Numbered from the stretch's first letter, positions 11,216 through 23,980 are shown. The stretch: 64,000 bases of DNA from Platanthera guangdongensis (GCA_039583875.1 CM077162.1:64911259-64975258), one strand, 5' to 3'. Numbers and translations are program-made. The notes: generated from the sequence alone by a model not told the origin.

Positions 11216-12075
11216 AAAAATAAGTTAAAGGACATTGAAAAAATTACTGAAGAATTACAAAGAATAAATCAAATCAATTTAAAAATCTTCAGAAATTTTT
11301 TGTTCAAAATAATTCGTCGAATCGAGATCGACGAAAACAACATCATTCATCGAACAAAACTCGACGAACTATGAACAAAGATTTCAATCTTAATTGGTCA
11401 GAAATCTATGCTCGATGAAATAAATATGTTTTGTCGAACAGAGGTCGACGAAAATGAAATAGAGAAAACAATTTTCATTGTTCTCTGAGCAGAGATCGAC
11501 GATCTCAATACCATTCGTCGAACTCAGTTCGACGAAATGACCGTAATTCGTCAAACTCAAAATTTCAGAGCAGAAATTTTAACTTATTCCAAAATCATAA
11601 TCAACGTGGATATGCTTTTATTTCTAATTATTATAAAAGAGAACTAGGACCCAAGGTAATCTGCGTCTAGAACTTCTAACATCTCTTTTCAGGAAAAGAC
11701 CTATCTTATCACAGAGAAATAGTGGTATTTTATAGTAACCAAAAGACTTCAGTCTCAGCCAATACGGGGGATACATCAGTGGCTGTATAGTGAGAGATTG
11801 TTTGAAAGGCTACTGCAGTAGAGAGAGACTATTTATTCTAATAGATTATAAATTCTACTCAGATTAGGGGCAAGGAATGTGTGTAAGGAAAAGTTATTAG
11901 GGGGAGTTTATTTGATTGCTTGGAAGGATGCAGAAATAGCTTTATTTTATTTATTTTATTTTAAAAGCACCCATGTACATCAGCTGAAAATACTTATAAA
12001 TCAGGCAGATTGTTTTTGCTTTGCATTTTATTTGTTTTTTATATAAATAGTATCCTCATCCAAATAGGGGGAGAT
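11216..12075 (+). other. Non-coding interior of the non-autonomous copia element
   Basis: There is no pol here. The left part (11310..11560) carries more TCGACGA/TTCGTCGA motifs. The right end is AAATAGGGGGAGAT, the polypurine tract directly before the 3' LTR. Confidence 0.7.
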
Positions 12076-13537
12076 TGTTGGAACCCTAGTTCTGATTTGG
12101 GTAAGGATCACTATTAGGTTTGTTTAGATTGACCCATCATGTATAGTCAGGGTCATTGTTGTGTCCTAGTGTCTAGGCCAAGTCCTTAGAATCAACATCA
12201 TATGGACCAGCCTTCAACAGACTGTCAGAGACTCAAGCAATTATGTCGACACTTCGAAAAGGCTGTGTCGACACCAGACGCCAGATTGTGTCGACACATA
12301 GCAATTGTGTCGACATACACAACTTGTGTCGACACACTCCAGATTTCTGTCAACACAACAACTATGTCAAGACAAGAAGCAACTGTGTCGACACACAGGA
12401 CTTATATCGACACATTCCACAAAAGCTGTGGCAAGAGTTATCTAGAAGCAGTTAGAAGTTCTCAGCCCAACGAACCCAGTTTTCAGGTCGACGAACTCTG
12501 AGTTCCTTCTCTGAACTCAGGTCAACGAACTTAACCAAGAAGCTCTGCTCGACGAATTCATGCTCAGCTCGACGAACTCCAAGCTCAGGTCGACGATCGC
12601 TGAACTCAAGATAGCTCGACTAAATAAGAAACTGAGCTCAACGATCTGCGAGCTCCGGTCGACAAATTCTGTGCAATCCGTTACAGTTGGCAGAATTAAT
12701 TATAGTCAATGCCCAGGACATTTAATGTTGAACATTCCTAACAGGAAATAGCCATTCAAAGGCAACATTAAATGGGGTTGTTTTAGAAGTTAATTCATGA
12801 TTAATTCCCAAGGCATCTTCTACTCTCGGGAATGCTTTTGCCATCTTCAAGATAAATAAATTCAAATGTTTGAATTCGACGGAGAAGAGAATAACAAGAA
12901 ACACAGAGTGCTAGAGAATAGATAGTGAACAATAACACAGTGAAGGCTTTCCATTTTTGTAGAAAAGGAGAAACTCTGCATCAATCAAGACACACAGAGT
13001 TCTTCATCTGCTCCAAGCTTCTCAAGAGACACACAATCAATATCATTCTAAGAGCCTGCTCACCAATCTGAAGACATCATCAATCTGAAGGCCTACTCAC
13101 CCTAAAGCAAAGCTTCCAACCTTCCTGAATAACTCAATATTTCAGGGGGAGCTTTGGCATCATCAAATCCACTAAAGTCTTCTCTTAGACTGTTGACAGA
13201 GAAGACAACATCACTCTCTCTCCCCTCCTATATAAAGGGTTCTTTAACTCCCTTCAAAAGTTATTTTTGGTTGCAAGTCTCTTGATTAAAAGACTTGAGG
13301 ATTGGTTTTTGAGCACCTGATCAGAAGCTCATTGGTGGCAGTCACCTGATCAAAACCTGTAGTGGATTCCTACCAGAGTGGTAGAAGAGTGGATGTACCC
13401 AGCTTGGGGAACCACTATATTTCCTTGTGTCTTCTGTGTTGCTTGCTCTGTTCTTTACTTTTGTGTTGTGATTTTCTTTTCTGAAAATATAGATATAACT
13501 CTACCTAGTGCAAGTTAAGATCTATCCCTATCTTTTA
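12076..13537 (+). repeat. 3' LTR of the non-autonomous copia element (1,462 bp)
   Basis: It starts TGTTGGAACCC after the polypurine tract and ends CTATCTTTTA; the 5' fragment at 10414 ends CTTTCA, so the final CA has mutated. At 12244..12420 it carries a run of GTGTCGACAC palindromes, then CTCGACGAA motifs to 12665. Its right end abuts the env-like sequence of the minus-strand Sirevirus-like element, which it interrupts. Confidence 0.8.
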
Positions 13538-14469
13538 GTCTAGTACCTTTGCTTGTTGATCTTCCTTATGAACTAAAGGAGAAGGCTCCCCCTCAACAGC
13601 TGCAATAAATATGCCAACTGTATCAATATAGAGGGGAGATGGGGTCCTGTCCTCATCAACTACAGTCCTAGGAACTGTTGGAGCTTGACCTGGCTTTTGA
13701 ATTCTAATTTCCTATCTGTTGATGGATGAGAGTGAGACATTCTTCAGGTGGTGAAGGGACACACCTTTGGATAAGTCCAAACTTCAGGGTGCATTTGATT
13801 CAGATATAGAGAGATGATCCTTACAAAATTAGGTGCTTTCACGCTTTCCTTAATATTTTCAAATAACATATGTCCCCATTGGAACTTCTTGCGACACACC
13901 ACAACAGTCATCATGCAAAAGAAGTCTGAGGAGATATATCCAATTGAACCTATCTTGCAGAGGAGAACTTTTCCAAGCATGACGGCCAAAAGCCTGCTTT
14001 CATCATTCATGTGTTGCCTGTGAATATAGGTATTGGATTGGGAGACGCCACAAAATGAGAGAGACCTGGAGTAATCGGGTTCTTCCAAATAATCTTCCTC
14101 ATCAATGGAGGGTAACCTCAGAAATTTTGTTAAGGAGGACGACTTCATTTTGATCTTCACATCTTTGACAGAGCTTTTCAACAATTTCCCATACTTTTTA
14201 AGCTTTGCATTTCTAAAGAACTCTTCAACTTCTAGAACCAAAACTTTGCAGGGATGCTCGAGAATGAAGGAGAGGCCCACAGTTTCAAGAAGTAGGACAT
14301 TGCGGAAATATTCGGAGATTTCTTCAATACCTGTGCGAACAAACTCACTATCGACGCCAATATTTGCAATGGGAGCCATCGATTGAAGAAGATGAGAGAT
14401 TTCAGACTTTTTCGAGAAGAAATGATGGAGTTTGCTAGAAGAATGGCGGAGGCCTTCAGCGGAACTCAA
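13538..14469 (-). pseudogene. Env-like ORF of a Sirevirus-like element, C-terminus cut off
   Basis: The first 241 codons (14469 down to 13744) are open. The frame can be followed further with breaks to 13538, ending near LYIDTVGIFIAAVEGEP, where the plus-strand element is inserted. It lies downstream of pol on the same strand, the place where Sireviruses often carry an extra env-like ORF. I see no clear signal peptide or membrane anchor, so the env label rests on position only. Near residue 100 is a lysine-rich patch (KSSVKDVKIKMKSSS). The missing C-terminus should lie left of the nested block. Confidence 0.45.
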
Positions 14470-14828
14470 AGGATTTTCTCGGGAAGAGCGTTTTCGAAAG
14501 GTGTGGAATTGGACATTCTATGGAATTTTCTATTTATATAAAATTGAAAATCTTGAAGAATGAAGAAAAGCGCACCCGAGGAATGTCGGTTGGAATTCTT
14601 CTCGAAAATTTATGTTAGCTAATTTCTCGAGAAGTCCATTAATTTTCCGAGAAGTCCATTTAAGTTTCCTAGAAGTCCATTAATTTTTCGAGAAATCCAG
14701 CAAGTTTTCAAAAAATCCATTAAGTTTTCGAGCTTGAATTTATCTGAAGGTTTGCTGAGTAAGAATTTTCTTGAAATTTTCTGAGTGGCTGATTTCAAAA
14801 TCTTCTCTTGACTTCAAATGTGAACTTT
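14470..14828 (-). repeat. Spacer with repeated TTCTCGAGAA-type units
   Basis: Between pol and the env-like ORF are about six direct repeats of roughly 22 bases (TTTCTCGAGAAGTCCATTAA and variants, 14595..14735). The same palindrome is frequent in this element's LTR (21090..21316 and 40009..40084). On the minus strand, AATTCCATAGAA...TATATAAATAG near 14520..14540 could be a TATA box for the env-like ORF. Confidence 0.6.
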
Positions 14829-17800
14829 TCAGGACTCTTTGTTAAGCATACGAAGTTCTGTCTTGAAGAAGGAGAACTTGGCCTCGTCCAGCAGCTTCGT
14901 GAAGATATCTACAACCTGCCTATATGTTGGAACATATTGGAGGTTGATGTCCCCATTCTCCACATGCTCTCGGATGAAATTATATCTCAATTCGATGTGC
15001 TTTGTCCGTTTGTGAGAAAATGGTTTATTGGCAATTGCTATAACACTGGAGGAGTCACAAAACATGGGGATGTCCCTGAACTTCAAGTTGTAGTATTCAA
15101 ATTGATTCTTTATCCAGAGAAGTTGTGTACAATAACTACCTGCAGAAATATATTCTGACTCTACAGTTGAGATTGCAACATAATTCTATTTTTGCTTCTC
15201 CAAGATATGCACCTTCTTCCTAGGAATTGGCAAGTCCTGGAAGTGCTCTTTCTGTCATCTTTGCTACCTGCAAAGTTTGCATCTGAAAATCAAATTAGTT
15301 TGTTATCATTACTTCTTGGGTACCATAAGCCAAGATTTGGTGTTCCCTTATGGTATCTCAAAATCCGCTTTGCAGTAGTGTAGTGAGATTCCTTAGAGTT
15401 CACCTAATATCTAGCACACACACATGTTGAAAATATTATGTCAGTCATGCTCGCAGTAAAATAGAACAAGGATCCAATTATCCTTCTGTACTTGGTTTCA
15501 TCAAAAGATTTCCCTTTCTCATCCTTGTCCAGAGACATAGCTGAACCCATTAGAGTCCTCATAGAGGTTTCATTCTCCATTCTGAATTTCTTTAGCAACT
15601 CCTTGGTGAACTTCGTCTGAGAGATGAAAATTTCATATTCAGATTGCTTCACCTGAAGTCCTAAGAAATACTTCAACTCACCTATATTGCTCATTTCAAA
15701 CTTCTCTTCCATAAGTTTGGAAAACATCTTACAAAGGTTGTCATCAGTAAATTCAAAGATAATATCGTCGACATAGATTTGCACTAGCAAAATCTTATTT
15801 TTTCCCTAAGAAATAATGTCTTATCTATCTTTCCCCTTGTGAACTTGTTTTCAATAAGAAAGTTAGACAACATTTCATACCAAGCTCGTGGAGCTTGTTT
15901 TAAACCATATAATGCTTTAAATAATAAATAAACATAATCAGGATGGTTAGGATAAATAAAACCTGGGGGTTATTCCACATACACTTCTTCCTTTATTTTA
16001 CCATTGAGGAAGGCTGACTTCACATCCATTTGATAGACAATGAAACCCATGAGAGCAACATATGCGAGAAACAACCCGATGGCTTCTAGTCTTGCCATTG
16101 GAGCGTACGTTTGATTAAAATCGATGCCTTCTTCTTATTTATATCCCTTTGCTGCAAGTCTGGCTTTATTTTTGATGATGGTTCCATCTTCATCCAATAT
16201 GTTCGTGTAGACCCACTTTGTTCCAATTATATTTTTGACTTTGGGTCTTGGTACAAGCTTTCAGACTTGGCAATGCTTGAACTGATTGAGTTCTTCTTCC
16301 ATTGCAACTATCCAAGATACGTCTTCATTTGCTTTTTCAAATCTCTTTGGTTCAACCTGCGAGAGAAAACTCAAATGCATATTTTCATTAGTAGTACCTC
16401 TTCGAGTTCTTACATCATCACGAGGATCTCCTATGATTTGATCAACCAGGTGATCCCTCAAGTGTCTGAGCTCTCGGGTCCTTACATCGGGAGCTTCTTC
16501 TATTTCTGGACGGTCTTCCTCAACTTGGATAACTTCTTCATGTTGGTGATCTCCCTCTCCAATTGAGGTTGGAGGAGTGATCTTGATAAACTTTTGAACA
16601 TTTTCTTCAAATATCTCATCCAAGCTTAACTATTTCAGCCTTGAACCTGCATCATCAACAAAATCACTGGAAGAGCTGCTTTGTAGCATGCTTGTCTCAT
16701 CAAATATAACATTAATAGATTCTTCTACAACCAAGGTTTTCTTATTAAAAATTCTATAAGCCTTACTATGGCTATTATAGCCTATGAAAATACCTTCAAA
16801 ACATTTTTCTCCAAACTTTGTATGATGATATTTCTCATTATTAAGTACATAGCATTTGCTACAAGAGATCCTGAAGTAGGACAAACTCGGTCACCTACCT
16901 TTCAGTAGCTCATAGGGAGTCTTACGATGACTCTTGTTGATCAACGCTCTATTTTGCACGTGACAAGTTGTGTTAACGACCTCAGCCCAGAAGTACTCTA
17001 GTAGAGAGGAGTCAGTCAACATTGTAGTACATGCTTCAATGAGTGTTCTATTCCTTCTTTCTGTAACTCTATTTTGTTGTGGAGTATGCGGAGAGGAAAA
17101 CTCATGAAAGATACCTAGACATCCACACAATTCTGTCACGGCACCAGATTCAAATTCTGTTCTTTGGTTACTTTGATTCTGAGCACTGAACAGTTTAATT
17201 CGTTCTGAATTTGCCCGACAAAATTCGTGAACACATCAAAGGTATCTTACTTTCATTTTAGAAAGAGCACACAAGTAAAACGTGAGTGATCGTCAACAAT
17301 TACCAATCGTATATGACTTACCTCCTAAGCTACGAACTTGCATTGGATCGAATAAGTCTATGTACAGTAAATACAAGTAACTTGAAGAATCTTTATCAGT
17401 AATACCCTTAAAGGTAGCCCTTGTATGCTTGCCCAGTTGACATGCATGACTTGTAGTCTTTTTAATGCACTTAATGGTAGGTGTGTCGCGTACTAGGTCT
17501 TGAGAAAATAATATATTTATAGTTTTGAAATTAATATGTGCAAGTCTCTTGTGTCATTGGTCACAAAGAGATGCACTATATTTTGCAACAAAACACACTG
17601 GGGTAGAAGTGTCTAAGCATAGAAAATTAAGACAAAAAATATTTCTACTCCTAGTGTCTGTTAACATATTCTCCATAGTAGAGGCCGATTTTATCAGGCA
17701 CTGATCCTTGGAGAAAATAACAATAAAGTCTTTATCACATAATTGACTTATGCTAATCAGATTATGTTCTAATCCTTTCACATAAGCCACATTAGTGAAT

Positions 17801-17980
17801 GAGACTACACCATTAGAAATCATACCGTTGCCTTTTGTAATTTCTCGATCAGAACCACCAAAGATAACTTTTGTACCGTCTTTGACTGGAGTTTAATTTT
17901 GAAGTAGGCTTCTTATCCCGGTCATATGTCGAGAGCATGAAATGTCCAAATACCAGATAGGCGTTTTGTTGGCCTTTGGA
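14829..17980 (-). pseudogene. Sirevirus-like copia pol (protease, integrase, RT, RNase H), decayed
   Basis: Reading leftward from 17980, the protease shows SRHMTG but its active site is degenerate (LDISC where LDSGC is usual). The GAG-pre-integrase region is at 17554..17823 (GLEHNLISISQLCD). The integrase C-terminal half is at 16891..17139 (FSSPHTPQQNRVTERRNRTL), followed by 16630..16884. RT starts at about 16320 (EEELNQF), is broken between 15790 and 16260, and shows YVDDII at about 15775. RNase H ends the ORF (FCDSSSVIAIAN, KHIELRYNFIREHV). Many stops and frameshifts separate these pieces; it is an old copy. Confidence 0.9.
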
Positions 17981-18045
17981 CATACCTGCAATCATAGATC
18001 ATTTTACCTTAGGAACCCAATAAGATTTGGGTCCTTGTTTCCTTG

Positions 18046-20280
18046 TTAGCATACTCCCCCTACGAGTGTTGACACTACGAGTGGTTTATCTCGTATGATT
18101 AACTTGAGGAGTTTCAATGTTTTTGGGATTAAACCAACAATCCACAACAAAGTTACCAACTTTTCTGCATCACCAACAATCAAACATGTTGTATCTTTTC
18201 CAAGTCTCCTGCTTGACCTTTTGAACGTGTGGTCTAGTAGGAGCAGCTGACTTGGAGGTAGAAGCCTCATGATGATAGCACTCATATGGCTTCTTCTTCT
18301 CAAGTGGCTTTTGAGCAACTGGTTTCACCATTGGAGCTTTCTTAACATACGGACCATTGCTCCATAGAGTAATCTCTTCATAAGGTTCTTTGAAGACACA
18401 ACACTGAAGTCACACAGTCGAGTCCACCCTTGGTTTCTATCAATCGTCTCAACGTAAGTTGGTCGGGTTAGATGTCCATAGGAAGTCTCGAAGTCAAACG
18501 GGTTATAAGGGAATATCACCTTCTTGAACTTTATTTGACTTTCAGGTACTTCACCTTTAGCTTCGGCGCTTGCTTTCATAGCAGCCTTATACATCCTTCT
18601 GGACTTAGCTCATTTAGAAGAATTACTAGGAGCAGCCACATGGCCTGAACTAGTTCCTTTAGCCGGAGCAAAGAATTCAGCTATGAGGGGAAGGATAGTC
18701 TTGGGCTTGGATAAACTTTCAACAAGTTTCTTTTCAGCAGCAAGTTGTCCTTCTAGCTTCTCGATGATTTTCTCTTTTAGGTTAGGGAGCTCGTGTGAAC
18801 TGTTGTTATCATCGGCCAGGGCATGGAGTTCCTCTTTGAGTGAGTTAATTCTTGCAACTTCCTCCCTTAGTGTAGTCTCCACAGCCTTAAGGGATTTGAT
18901 CTCCTTGGCCTGAGTTCTAACAACTTTCCTACATCGGTCATAGACCTTGATTAGCTCTTTATACTGAGCCATGAGTTTTGATTCATCATCAGAGGGACAG
19001 TTCTCATGAACATCGTCCAGAGCATCAGACTCTGAAATGATGGTGTGAGAATTTATCTCCCCATGAAATTATGGGTCAGCTTCTTCTCCGTCGGAGTGAG
19101 CCATGAGACCGAAGTAGACTTCTTCATCCTCACTTAACTCAAATGAGTTAGTGTCACTGAAGCTCTTCTTCTTCTTTATCATGAAGCTCTTCGCCTTCTT
19201 TTTGCCGTGGGAGGACTTATGCTCTTCTCTTCTTCCACCCTCCTTCTTATGAGGGCAGTCGGCGATCACGTGACTTGGCTTATTACAGCAATAACACACA
19301 ATGTCAGTAGAATTATGTTTGTTCTGTTTAGATTTATACTTGTCATTTGTGTAACGTTTCTTTTGATGATCGCCATCATGACGTGATCTTCTGTATGATG
19401 AGTCTTTTCCTCTCATCTATTTCTTCTTACTGAGAAACTTCTTGAACTATCTGGAGAGAAGAGAGAACTCTCCATCAGATAAATCTGAGCCCTAGGTGCT
19501 TAGATCTGAGTCTTCTTCTTCACTTTCTTCCTGAGTGGGAGCAAGAGATGCTGCTTTAGCCTTTTCTTGAGCTATCTACCTTTAGTGCAACAGACTTCTC
19601 CTTTGAAGAAGATCTATTTCCCTCTTCTTCAGCTTTTCTAGAGTTGATTTGAAGCTTATAGGACATAAGCTTCTTGAAGAGGTTTTGGGGGTCAGTGACA
19701 GCCAGTATCCCAAACTCTCTGATAGCACAAATCCTGTTGTCTCATTCCTTGGTCAAGGATCTTAGGAACTTGTCATTAAGCTCTCCATTAGTGAAAACCC
19801 GGTCATAGTTCTTTAGGCCATTGATGATCTTGAAGAAGTTCTCATACGTATCATCTTTTGTGTCCTTGGGGCCTTGCTTGAAGGCCTCATACTTCTGGTT
19901 CAGAAGGGATCTTCTGTCATCCCTTACTTCTTTGGTGTCTTCCATCAAAACAATCAGAGACTGTCACATTTCCTTGGCAGATTGGTAGTGTATTAGGTTC
20001 TACAACATTAAATCATCGACTGCGCTTGTGATGATGTTCTTAGCTTTCTTGTCTAGAAAGACAAGGGCAATCTCATCTTTGTCAAGATCCATCAGTTTCT
20101 TCGGCACATTCTTGGTTGGATCGATGGTGGAAGTAATCATGGAAATAAAGGGACCTTCTCCCACTATCATGAGATGCGGAGATCAACAGCTTCCATGAAG
20201 AATCTTACTCTCTTTTTCCATATGGGAAAGTTAACCTTGGTGCACACTGGAAGCTTTGTGAAATCCTTGGATCTATCCAT
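18046..20280 (-). pseudogene. Sirevirus-like gag, decayed
   Basis: The likely start is the ATG at 20280, giving MDRSKDFTKLP...FPIWKKRVRFFME, typical of the gag N-terminus. A conserved gag segment follows (19742..19948, DDTYENFFKIINGLKNYDRVFTNGE..., here broken up). A CCHC knuckle lies at about 19270..19310 (CYCCNKPSHVIADCPH), then an acidic segment, then a long coiled coil (18610..18972). The extended gag C-terminus with a coiled coil fits Sireviruses. The frame is broken many times. Confidence 0.85.
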
Positions 20281-20348
20281 GCTTGATAATCTCTACGACA
20301 ACTAGATGTAGATCTGTTCAAAGTGTGAACCTTTTTGTGAACAACTTG

Positions 20349-20362
20349 CCTCTGATACCAAT
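20349..20362 (-). promoter_or_regulatory. Primer-binding site of the Sirevirus-like element
   Basis: On the minus strand this reads ATTGGTATCAGAGG, matching the initiator-Met tRNA 3' end used by plant copia elements. It sits between the 5' LTR and gag. Confidence 0.8.
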
Positions 20363-21316
20363 TGAAGTATCTAGTTGCCTACCTAAATCACCTAGATAGG
20401 GGTGAATAGCTGAGTTCTGCGTCTTTTGCGGAATAAAAACTTGAGAGAAATCAACACATAAAATAACCGAGCATAACCTAGACGACACAAGGAATTTATA
20501 GTGGTTCCCAAATCTTGGGTACGTTCACTTTCCACCTTGCCTATCTAGCACCACAGCTAGCCTCAGCTACTTCACTAAATCTCGGATTGCAACAATCCTA
20601 CAACTCGGAGCAACGCTCCTATAACTCTGAGATAACACACTCCTACAAACTCAGAGAACATAGCTCCTACAAACTTTCAGATCTGAAATCTTCAAGGTTC
20701 TTCCTTCTTAAATACTGAAAATCTCTGTGAAGAAGTTGAGAAAGAAATTCGGAGAAAACTTTGATCTGAAATGCTTAGGACCCTGCACGATCAAGTAGAT
20801 GTTTGAAGAACTTGAATCTATGATCAGTCGAATATTTTCTTCTTGGAATCGCTGGATCGAGAGAGGAGCGACAATGAATAATGACGATGATGGCGTGACT
20901 TCTCTCGATTTTAAAATTGCGATGCGATTCTGAATAATATTGTTAGGGTTAACCATACCTCTGAAAGGACTTCTTATAGTACCTCGTCTAACGGTCTGAA
21001 ATCATTAAGGAAGGATCCACGTGGACCAATTATGAAGAACTTAGGTCATAATGAAATCCCGTCAAAATGTTTTAAAAGAAGTTCTCTGTAACCCATTTCT
21101 CGAGAAGGATTTGCTTTCTCGAGAAATGGCATAGCCTTCTTGAGAAAATACTTAACGCAAAATTTTTGAATTGAGGAACTGATTTCTCGAGAAGAAATTT
21201 GACGTCTCGAGAAAAATACTTTGCTTCTCGAGAAATAATTTTGACTTCTAGAGAACTGCTTTCCTTTCTCGAGAACTTTACTTGGCTTCTTGAGAATTCT
21301 TCAGGGCTTTCTCGAG
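20363..21316 (-). repeat. 5' LTR of the Sirevirus-like element, first part
   Basis: Its minus-strand 3' end (CTTCA) is next to the primer-binding site. The region 20480..20525 matches, in reverse, the GGAACCACTATA...CTTGTGTCGTCT motif of the plus-strand LTRs, which marks one LTR superfamily. From 21090 on there are many TTTCTCGAGAAA palindromes. The LTR is cut at 21316 by the Tat element and resumes at 39980. Confidence 0.75.
21312..21316. other. Target-site duplication (left) of the Tat element
   Basis: TCGAG here is repeated at 39975..39979, directly after the other end of the element. Confidence 0.9.
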
Positions 21317-22038
21317 TGTTGAAGCCAAATATGACCTCAACTGAAGTTCGAAGAAAAAGGGGTGCAGCCAAAACCTACTTCTCTCAAGTCTCAACCCTCA
21401 ACTGGATTCAAAGGACCTAAGACTGACCCAATAGCCTCAGCAGGGAGGTCCCACCTCATACCCGGAAGATCTCTGAGAGCTTCCCCTCCAAAGCCAAAGC
21501 TGGGCTAGGAGCTCCTCAGAAAGCACTGAAATTTGATAGACAATGATAGCTTGCTTTCTAATGAGCCCTTATGGGTCTATTTATAGCATTTTGTTATCCT
21601 GAATTTACTGAAAAGTCCCTAGTTGGTTTGCCAATAGCCAAAACCCGTTGTTTTTCTGAGGGTACTGGAGTAATTTCTCCTGAGGGCAAATTTGTCATTC
21701 CACCCAGGCCCCTGGTCCCCACTCGGCGAGAGCCCCGAGCCGAGAACCTTCTGTCATAGTCTGGCGGAAGCGGTCTCGCCTACCTATAGGTGAGAGCTTT
21801 CTTTAAGGCGAGTCGGGGCTGGAGCAAGCGTTCGCGCGTTGATCTTCGTTCGACGATTTGGCTGCGCTCGCGGATCTGGGTTCGACGAACACGGGGCGCC
21901 TTGCGGCGAGAGCTCATATGTGGCGGGAGCTTATCGCTTAGCGCAAGCGCTCCCTCCTGCCTCGGCGAGACCCTTTCCGGCTAGCCTGTCAGACCGTTTG
22001 GGCCTCCTGGTCTGGCTCAGCGAATATGGGGTTGTACA
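21317..22038 (-). repeat. 3' LTR of the Tat element
   Basis: It starts TGTTGAAGCC and ends TTGTACA on the plus strand. It is nearly identical by eye to 39254..39974, with scattered substitutions and a 1-base length difference. CTATTTATAG at 21577..21586 is a TATA box on the minus strand. The purine-rich minus-strand sequence AAAAAGAGCGGGGATTG next to its inner end (22039..22057) is the probable polypurine tract. Confidence 0.93.
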
Positions 22039-22150
22039 CAATCCCCGCTCTTTTTGAGCTAGCTCTGCGCTCAAAAAGACATGTCCAACCCAAAAATATT
22101 CGCTGAGCACGTGTCCACATCAGGGAATCTTTCGGTGGGTCGTACGGTGC

Positions 22151-22160
22151 CTATAAATAT
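22151..22160 (+). promoter_or_regulatory. TATA box for antisense gene 1 of the Tat element
   Basis: CTATAAATAT lies 83 bases before the ATG at 22234, on the strand opposite to gag-pol. The second antisense gene has the same CTATAAATA. Confidence 0.6.
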
Positions 22161-22233
22161 GTGTGCCGATAGACTGCCATAATACTTCCCTCGAGTCGTC
22201 ATTCTCCCCCCTGAGCTCTCGCCTCCTCTCGCT

Positions 22234-23585
22234 ATGCCTTCCAAGCGTGCTGACAAACCGCTTCCGCAGGATCTGCAGGACCGCATTAACGCGGCACAGG
22301 CGCGAGCCAGGGCCAACAGCGCCCTGGTTGCTCCCTGGCTAGAAAGACAATCGTCGGCTGCTGAGTCTTCTCTGCCTAAGAAGAAGAAGAAGAGGGCGAA
22401 GGTGGTTCAGCGGGACCTGCCCCGCGAGAACAGGAACCCGCCTACCCCAACCCCTAGCCGCGCGGACGGCCCCTCGCCGCGGAAGGTATGCTCGATTTGC
22501 CAATTATCTGAAAACACCGGCTGCTCAGTAGTTGACGCGTTATCTCTCGCAGGAGATGGTTCCCGATGCTGCCGCGTCCCCGCGAGAACCCCTGGATCCA
22601 TCTTCTAGCCATCACGAGGATCAACCGCGGGTTCCAGAGGTGGCCCCTCCACCTGACCTGAACACCGCAGGTAACGGTTCCCCCCTCGCCCTCAACTGAA
22701 AATTTTAAATGCTGACCTGATTTCTCGCAGCGTCGGTTTCCGCACCACCAGATCTCGCCACCCGGGAGAGCGGGGCGAGAGCTGCGAATCAGTCTGCTCA
22801 TGCGGTTGATTCCTCCCTATTGGCGGGAGGAAATACTGCCGAGATCTTTGTGCCTTTGTTAGACGCTAGCCCCCCTGCGGGAGAGGAGACCCGCTCCCCC
22901 GCTCCTGACCAAGTCAGGATCACCATTCGCAAAGTTTACCCTCATGGAAAAGGAAAGCCAATCCACCTCCTCTTTGGAGCTGAGGGGGGCTGGGCCTTCT
23001 CGCCTGCCATCGACCGGGGGGCCTCGTCATTCTGAAGGTATATGGAAACTTTATCGCAGCTATCCTTTAGCTCCCGCTAAAATGGGGACTCTTTTGACAG
23101 GGGACATGGGCTCGCGGCTTGAAGCTGAGGTAGAGGAAGAAGAAGAAGAAGAAGAAGAAGAAAGAGAGGGAGAAGATGGCGAGAGCTCTCCCTTCCCTTC
23201 GTCTGACGAGATGGAGGAGATCCTGACTGGTGCCGGGAGCGCGAAAAGACGGGGGAAGAAGGTCGCCGCCGTTCTGTCGAAGCTTATCCGGCGAGAACGG
23301 GTTCGCGACCTTGCGGCAAAAGAGTTCCGCCTGTCAGTGGAGAAGAGGCTAGAGACCTTGGAGCGGGATTACCTTATCGGCGAGATGGACCGGCCGGGGG
23401 GAGCTACCGCTGGGTCATCACCCGAGAGGTGTATCGAGCGCATCCGGGATCTGTCCCGCCGGGTTGACCTGGGATGGAGCGTTCTGTCGTCCTACTTCAA
23501 CCCGCAGGCGCCACCCCGGACCAAGCTGCGGGACCGAGGAAAATGGCGGTGGGAGCAAGGGAAATGGCGCTGGGAGCCATACTGA
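22234..23585 (+). pseudogene. Antisense gene 1 of the Tat element (extra ORF), spliced
   Basis: It starts at the ATG at 22234 (MPSKRADKPLPQDLQDRI). Two short introns have GT...AG ends and keep the frame: 22486..22552 and 22671..22730. Exon 1 (84 codons) has a basic KKKKKRAK patch that could be a nuclear localisation signal. Exon 3 runs to a TGA at 23033..23035. Another frame, open to 23585, holds a Glu-rich stretch and a charged helical region (FRLSVEKRLETLERDY). A further intron or an indel probably joins them (donor near 23037, acceptor near 23101). I recognise no enzyme. Confidence 0.55.
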
Positions 23586-23970
23586 TGCGCGAGACCTCCC
23601 CTACTCTTCCTCAGGCCTTCCCTTCTCTAATGTACCCTTATTTACTTGCTTAGGGTTGTAACTAATGATTCTGCACTTATCGCTTATTATTATTTATCCC
23701 GCTTTCGCTCAGCGAGAGCAATAACTCGGTTTTTTAATACTTTCTATTATTGTATGCGTGTGAGTTATTTTCCTGGGTCCTCGGGTGGCGAGATCCACCC
23801 CGCTTCCGCCTACCGTGGCCGTCGCATGTCATCTCGCAACATTTGCGCTAGTCACTTAGTCAATCGGTCACTGTCAAACTTGGGCGGGGAAAACGAAGTG
23901 CCGCCGACCTATGGCGTGCCTGTGGTACCCCCGCCGCCTTTTTGAAAACAATCATCATTACCACGGTTTT

Positions 23971-23980
23971 CTATAAATAG
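23971..23980 (+). promoter_or_regulatory. TATA box for antisense gene 2 of the Tat element
   Basis: CTATAAATAG lies 165 bases before the ATG at 24145. A CT-rich leader follows (24000..24120). Confidence 0.65.
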
